A stretch of DNA of 16,984 bases from CAUTXO01 sp963542625 (GTDB lineage Bacteria; Campylobacterota; Campylobacteria; Campylobacterales; SZUA-545). Below the pieces are notes generated by a model. That model made no database searches and had not been told where the DNA came from. It saw nothing but the letters and a program-made list of their open reading frames with translations. The first letter of the stretch is position 1. Each line of letters begins with the position of its first letter. Both the position numbers and the translations under genes were made by a program. Below, one piece after another: positions 14,832-16,984 of this stretch. The stretch covers positions 1-16,984 of the forward strand of contig CAUTXO010000033.1 in NCBI GenBank assembly GCA_963542625.1, written 5' to 3'.

Positions 14832-16071
14832 AAAAATTGCCGTAATTGGACTTGGATACGTTGGCTTGCCGCTTGCGCACGCCTTTAGTTTTAAGTATAA
14901 GGTTACCGGGTTTGATATATTCTCACAAAGGGTGCAAGAGCTAAAGGGCGCCTTTGATAAAACAAAGGAGCTAAGCGGGGCGGATCTAAAAGCAGCCATA
15001 GCAAACGGCATTGTTTTCACGGATAACGCGGGCGATATTAAAGATTGCAACGTTTTCATCGTAACCGTGCCAACGCCTGTTGATAAATCAAACATACCAG
15101 ATCTAAGCCCCCTAATTGGCGCTAGCAAAACAGTGGGCGGGGCGCTAAAAAAAGGCGACATTGTAATTTATGAAAGCACCGTTTATCCCGGCGCCACAGA
15201 AGAAGTTTGCGTGCCGGTTTTAGAGAATGTCTCCGGGCTAAAGTTTAACCGCGACTTTTTTTGCGGCTACTCGCCCGAGCGCATTAACCCCGGCGACAAA
15301 CAGCACACCGTTACAAAAATCGTAAAAATCACAAGCGGCAGCAACGAGCAAACGGCAAAAGAAGTCGATGAACTCTACAAAAGCATAATCACAGCCGGCA
15401 CTCACAGAGCCTCAAGCATAAAGGTAGCAGAAGCGGCTAAAGTCATAGAAAACTCTCAGCGCGATATAAACATAGCCTTTATCAATGAGCTTGCCAAGAT
15501 CTTTGAGAAAATGGGGATTGACACAAATGAAGTCCTAGCCGCCGCGGGGACGAAGTGGAATTTTCTAAATTTCAAGCCAGGTCTTGTCGGCGGGCATTGC
15601 ATAGGCGTGGATCCTTACTACCTAACGCACAAGGCGCAGTCGCTTGGCTACCACCCGCAGATTATTTTGTCCGGGCGGCGCATTAACGACTCAATGGGCG
15701 CATACATCGCCAGCCGCGTTATAAAAGGAATGATTAAACAAGGCATCGACGTAAAAACTTCAAAAGTGCTAACTCTTGGCATTACGTTTAAGGAAAATTG
15801 CCCCGATATTCGCAATTCTAAAGTCATCGACATCATAAACGAGCTAAAAGATTACGGCGTGCAGGTTTTTGTGAGCGACCCTTGGGCGAATAAGGACGAA
15901 ACAAAAAAGGTCTATGGCGTGGAGCTAGAAACCAACCCCGACATTAGCGCTTACGACGCGCTGATTTTTGCCGTCGCGCATAGGGAATTTGCCGCGCTTA
16001 AGCCCAATAAACGCAAGCAATTTGTCTTTGACGTTAAGAATATAGTTGCAGATCCAAGCGATAGGCTCTAG
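14824..16071 (+). CDS. tviB: UDP-N-acetylhexosamine 6-dehydrogenase (TviB/WbpA type)
   Basis: This second nucleotide-sugar dehydrogenase of 415 residues belongs to the branch that makes UDP-HexNAc uronic acids (TviB, WbpA, WbpO, WecC). It has IGLGYVGLPLAHAF at 8-21, TVPTPVDKSNIPDL at 81-94, YESTVYPGATEE at 116-127, the SPERINPGDK segment at 150-159, a conserved lysine and asparagine in AEAAKVIENSQRDINIAF near 202-219, and the catalytic cysteine C259 in GGHCIGVDPYYL. The ESTVYPG and SPERINPGD wording fits TviB/WbpA better than WecC. Substrate (UDP-GlcNAc or UDP-GalNAc) cannot be decided, so the symbol marks the subfamily only. The ATG lies inside the last codons of ugd, so the two are coupled. 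No sharp terminator follows; the RGATCY tract begins about 10 bases past the stop. Confidence 0.86.
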   Translation: MTKKIAVIGLGYVGLPLAHAFSFKYKVTGFDIFSQRVQELKGAFDKTKELSGADLKAAIANGIVFTDNAGDIKDCNVFIVTVPTPVDKSNIPDLSPLIGASKTVGGALKKGDIVIYESTVYPGATEEVCVPVLENVSGLKFNRDFFCGYSPERINPGDKQHTVTKIVKITSGSNEQTAKEVDELYKSIITAGTHRASSIKVAEAAKVIENSQRDINIAFINELAKIFEKMGIDTNEVLAAAGTKWNFLNFKPGLVGGHCIGVDPYYLTHKAQSLGYHPQIILSGRRINDSMGAYIASRVIKGMIKQGIDVKTSKVLTLGITFKENCPDIRNSKVIDIINELKDYGVQVFVSDPWANKDETKKVYGVELETNPDISAYDALIFAVAHREFAALKPNKRKQFVFDVKNIVADPSDRL

Positions 16072-16080
16072 GGGCGCTTA

Positions 16081-16283
16081 GATCTAAGCAGCGTTTGGAT
16101 CTTGAGCTAGACTTTAAGCCTAGATTTTGAGCGTTGGATCTTTGGCTTTAGATCTTGATGGATCTTGTCCGCTAAATCTTGGGCTTTAGATCTTGGCAGA
16201 TCTTGGGGCTTGGATTTTGACGTATCTTATGGCTAGGATCTTGACTAAGATCTGTTAGCTAGTTCTAAGATGTCGGTTAGATC
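16081..16283. repeat. Degenerate GGATCTTGG-type repeat tract after the dehydrogenase genes
   Basis: Ten GATC sites, all RGATCY, at 16081, 16098, 16137, 16151, 16161, 16189, 16199, 16237, 16249 and 16280. Between them are decayed copies such as TAGATTTTGAG, AAATCTTGGG and TGGATTTTGA. Most copies read (A/G)GATCTTG on the plus strand, the reverse complement of the orientation seen at 8491-9130 and 10920-11072. The plus strand here is G/T-rich. No ORF is credible. Confidence 0.8.
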
Positions 16284-16340
16284 TTGTATTTTTCTTTTTT
16301 TAAATTAGGGGGAAAGGGGGTCAAGTTGCGAGCCACCACG

Positions 16341-16368
16341 CCCTTTGCCCCCATACCCCCTAAACCCC
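16341..16368 (-). other. Potential G-quadruplex motif, left arm
   Basis: On the minus strand: GGGG, loop TTTA, GGGGG, loop TAT, GGGGG, loop CAAA, GGG. Four runs of at least three G with loops of 3-4 satisfy the usual G3+N1-7 pattern. Confidence 0.65.
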
Positions 16369-16384
16369 AGCACGCTTTCAATGG

Positions 16385-16405
16385 TGCATAGCCAAAGGCT
16401 ATGCA
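16385..16405. repeat. 9-bp perfect hairpin inside the 216-base element
   Basis: TGCATAGCC, loop AAA, GGCTATGCA. It is followed by an AT-rich stretch (TTTTATTTTCTAATT) that separates it from the second hairpin. Confidence 0.85.
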
Positions 16406-16420
16406 TTTTATTTTCTAATT

Positions 16421-16439
16421 TGCATAGCGTAGCTATGCA
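16421..16439. repeat. 8-bp perfect hairpin inside the 216-base element
   Basis: TGCATAGC, loop GTA, GCTATGCA. Nearly the same stem as the hairpin at 16385-16405, so the two can also pair with each other, giving alternative cruciform or long-stem forms. Confidence 0.85.
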
Positions 16440-16457
16440 CCATTAAAAAGCGTCATC

Positions 16458-16483
16458 GGGGTTGTGGGTTCAAAGGGAACGGG
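16458..16483 (+). other. Potential G-quadruplex motif, right arm
   Basis: On the plus strand: GGGG, loop TTGT, GGG, loop TTCAAA, GGG, loop AAC, GGG. It is the diverged counterpart of the left-arm motif, as expected from the inverted repeat. Confidence 0.55.
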
Positions 16484-16530
16484 AGCCGTGACGTAGCAAT
16501 TGGGGCCCCCTTCCCCCTAAGACAAAACAT

Positions 16531-16984
16531 AAGATCGAACAGCGCCTTAGATCTAACTAACAGATCTTAGCCCTAGATCCAAGTCAAGATCCAGCGGACA
16601 AGATCCGCGCAAAATCTTTACCCCACGTTCTACGCAGTGGTAGGCTCTGGTTGGCTTAAGTGCTAACACGCGCTGGGTGGTGGGAACGTCAAGATCTTAG
16701 CACGTTGCGGGCGGTAAGGATCTATGGCGTGGCGCAGCAAAACGCGCAAGTCATTGCAAAGATGTGGTGCGGTTTGGTTGCTGGATTTCTGGGCGGTGGC
16801 GTGCAAAATTACGGCTGCTAAAGTGCTGCGCTGCAAATATTGAGTGCAGATCCAGCTATCAAGTCTTACGCTTAAGATCCAACTGTAAGGATCTAACACA
16901 AAGTTAGCTAACAGATCTTAGTCGAGATCTAGCGCGAGCAAGATCCTTACAGCGGTGGTGCTGGCGGGCAAGATCCTAGCCTTA
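16531..16984. repeat. RGATCY repeat tract at the right edge
   Basis: Fifteen GATC sites in the last 464 bases, 14 of them RGATCY. Clusters are near-periodic: 16533, 16550, 16563, 16576, 16588, 16602 (17, 13, 13, 12, 14) and 16876, 16890, 16914, 16926, 16942 (14, 24, 12, 16). Orientation is again YAAGATCY on the plus strand, opposite to 16081-16283. The part at about 16621-16840 is G-rich, with units such as GCTGGGTGGTGGGAACG, and resembles the reverse complement of the 8338-8560 style. No credible gene is seen; the tract runs off the window. Confidence 0.7.

Larger units (their letters stand above)
16305..16520. mobile_element. 216-base nested inverted repeat, MITE-like or structural element
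   Basis: The ends are inverted copies of each other: TTAGGGGGAAAGGGGG at 16305-16320 and CCCCCTTCCCCCTAA at 16506-16520. Inner matches continue through the arms: CCCTTTG (16341) against CAAAGGG (16471), AACCCC (16363) against GGGGTT (16458), ACGCTTT (16372) against AAAAGCGT (16446), and a perfect 12-base pair AATGGTGCATAG (16380-16391) with CTATGCACCATT (16433-16444). Between them are two small perfect hairpins. It has no ORF and no clear target-site duplication. It could be a non-autonomous insertion element, or a bidirectional terminator or other structured locus; I cannot decide from one copy. Confidence 0.6.

Noticed and set aside
16305..16520. tRNA or rRNA fragment
   Set aside because: The stems do not form a cloverleaf with an acceptor CCA end or conserved TTC loop, and the symmetry is that of a nested inverted repeat.
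16663..16899. Minus-strand open frame of 78 codons in the right-edge tract
   Set aside because: No ribosome-binding site or family resemblance, and it is built on RGATCY repeat sequence.

Overview
The window looks like a chromosomal segment of a Campylobacter-type member of the Campylobacterota. From memory (no search was run), serA / small exported protein / rpsA / ispH / aroA / pheT / pheS / HIT matches the C. jejuni Cj0891c-Cj0898 block in order and strand, and the next block carries pglA, pglC, pglD and pglE, the genes for N-acetylbacillosamine synthesis and the first steps of the Campylobacter glycan. Base composition is more GC-rich than C. jejuni, so one of the higher-GC species (oral group, C. 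rectus/showae/gracilis/curvus-like) is a reasonable guess.

Layout. (1) 1-7896, minus strand: a tight housekeeping operon transcribed pheS, pheT, aroA, ispH, rpsA, unknown membrane-anchored protein, serA (cut by the window edge). Most junctions overlap by 4-11 bases. (2) 7897-7976: a divergent promoter region, then hinT on the plus strand, which I start at a TTG codon. (3) 8334-9176: about 840 bases without a credible gene, made of degenerate GC-rich repeats and a high density of RGATCY palindromes. (4) 9177-13436, minus strand: pglA, pglC, pglD, a 188-base repeat-filled gap, pglE, and upp (uracil salvage) overlapping the pglE end. (5) 13437-13502: a second divergent promoter region. (6) 13503-16071, plus strand: two overlapping nucleotide-sugar dehydrogenases, a UDP-glucose 6-dehydrogenase and a TviB/WbpA-type UDP-HexNAc dehydrogenase, which would supply uronic acids for a surface polysaccharide. 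(7) 16072-16984: non-coding, with two tracts of RGATCY repeats flanking a 216-base nested inverted repeat that carries two hairpins and a potential G-quadruplex motif in each arm.

How the genes work together: block 1 covers translation (PheST, S1), chorismate/aromatic precursors, the last step of the MEP isoprenoid pathway and serine synthesis. PglE and PglD finish UDP-N,N'-diacetylbacillosamine, PglC loads it on undecaprenyl phosphate in the inner membrane, and PglA adds the next sugar. The dehydratase PglF, later transferases, flippase and PglB are not here.

The most unusual content is the non-coding DNA. By eye I count 54 GATC sites in about 1.7 kb of intergenic sequence (chance about 7), of which 51 are RGATCY. 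In several tracts they recur about every 12-13 bases, with a consistent orientation relative to the preceding gene that reverses across the 216-base palindromic element.
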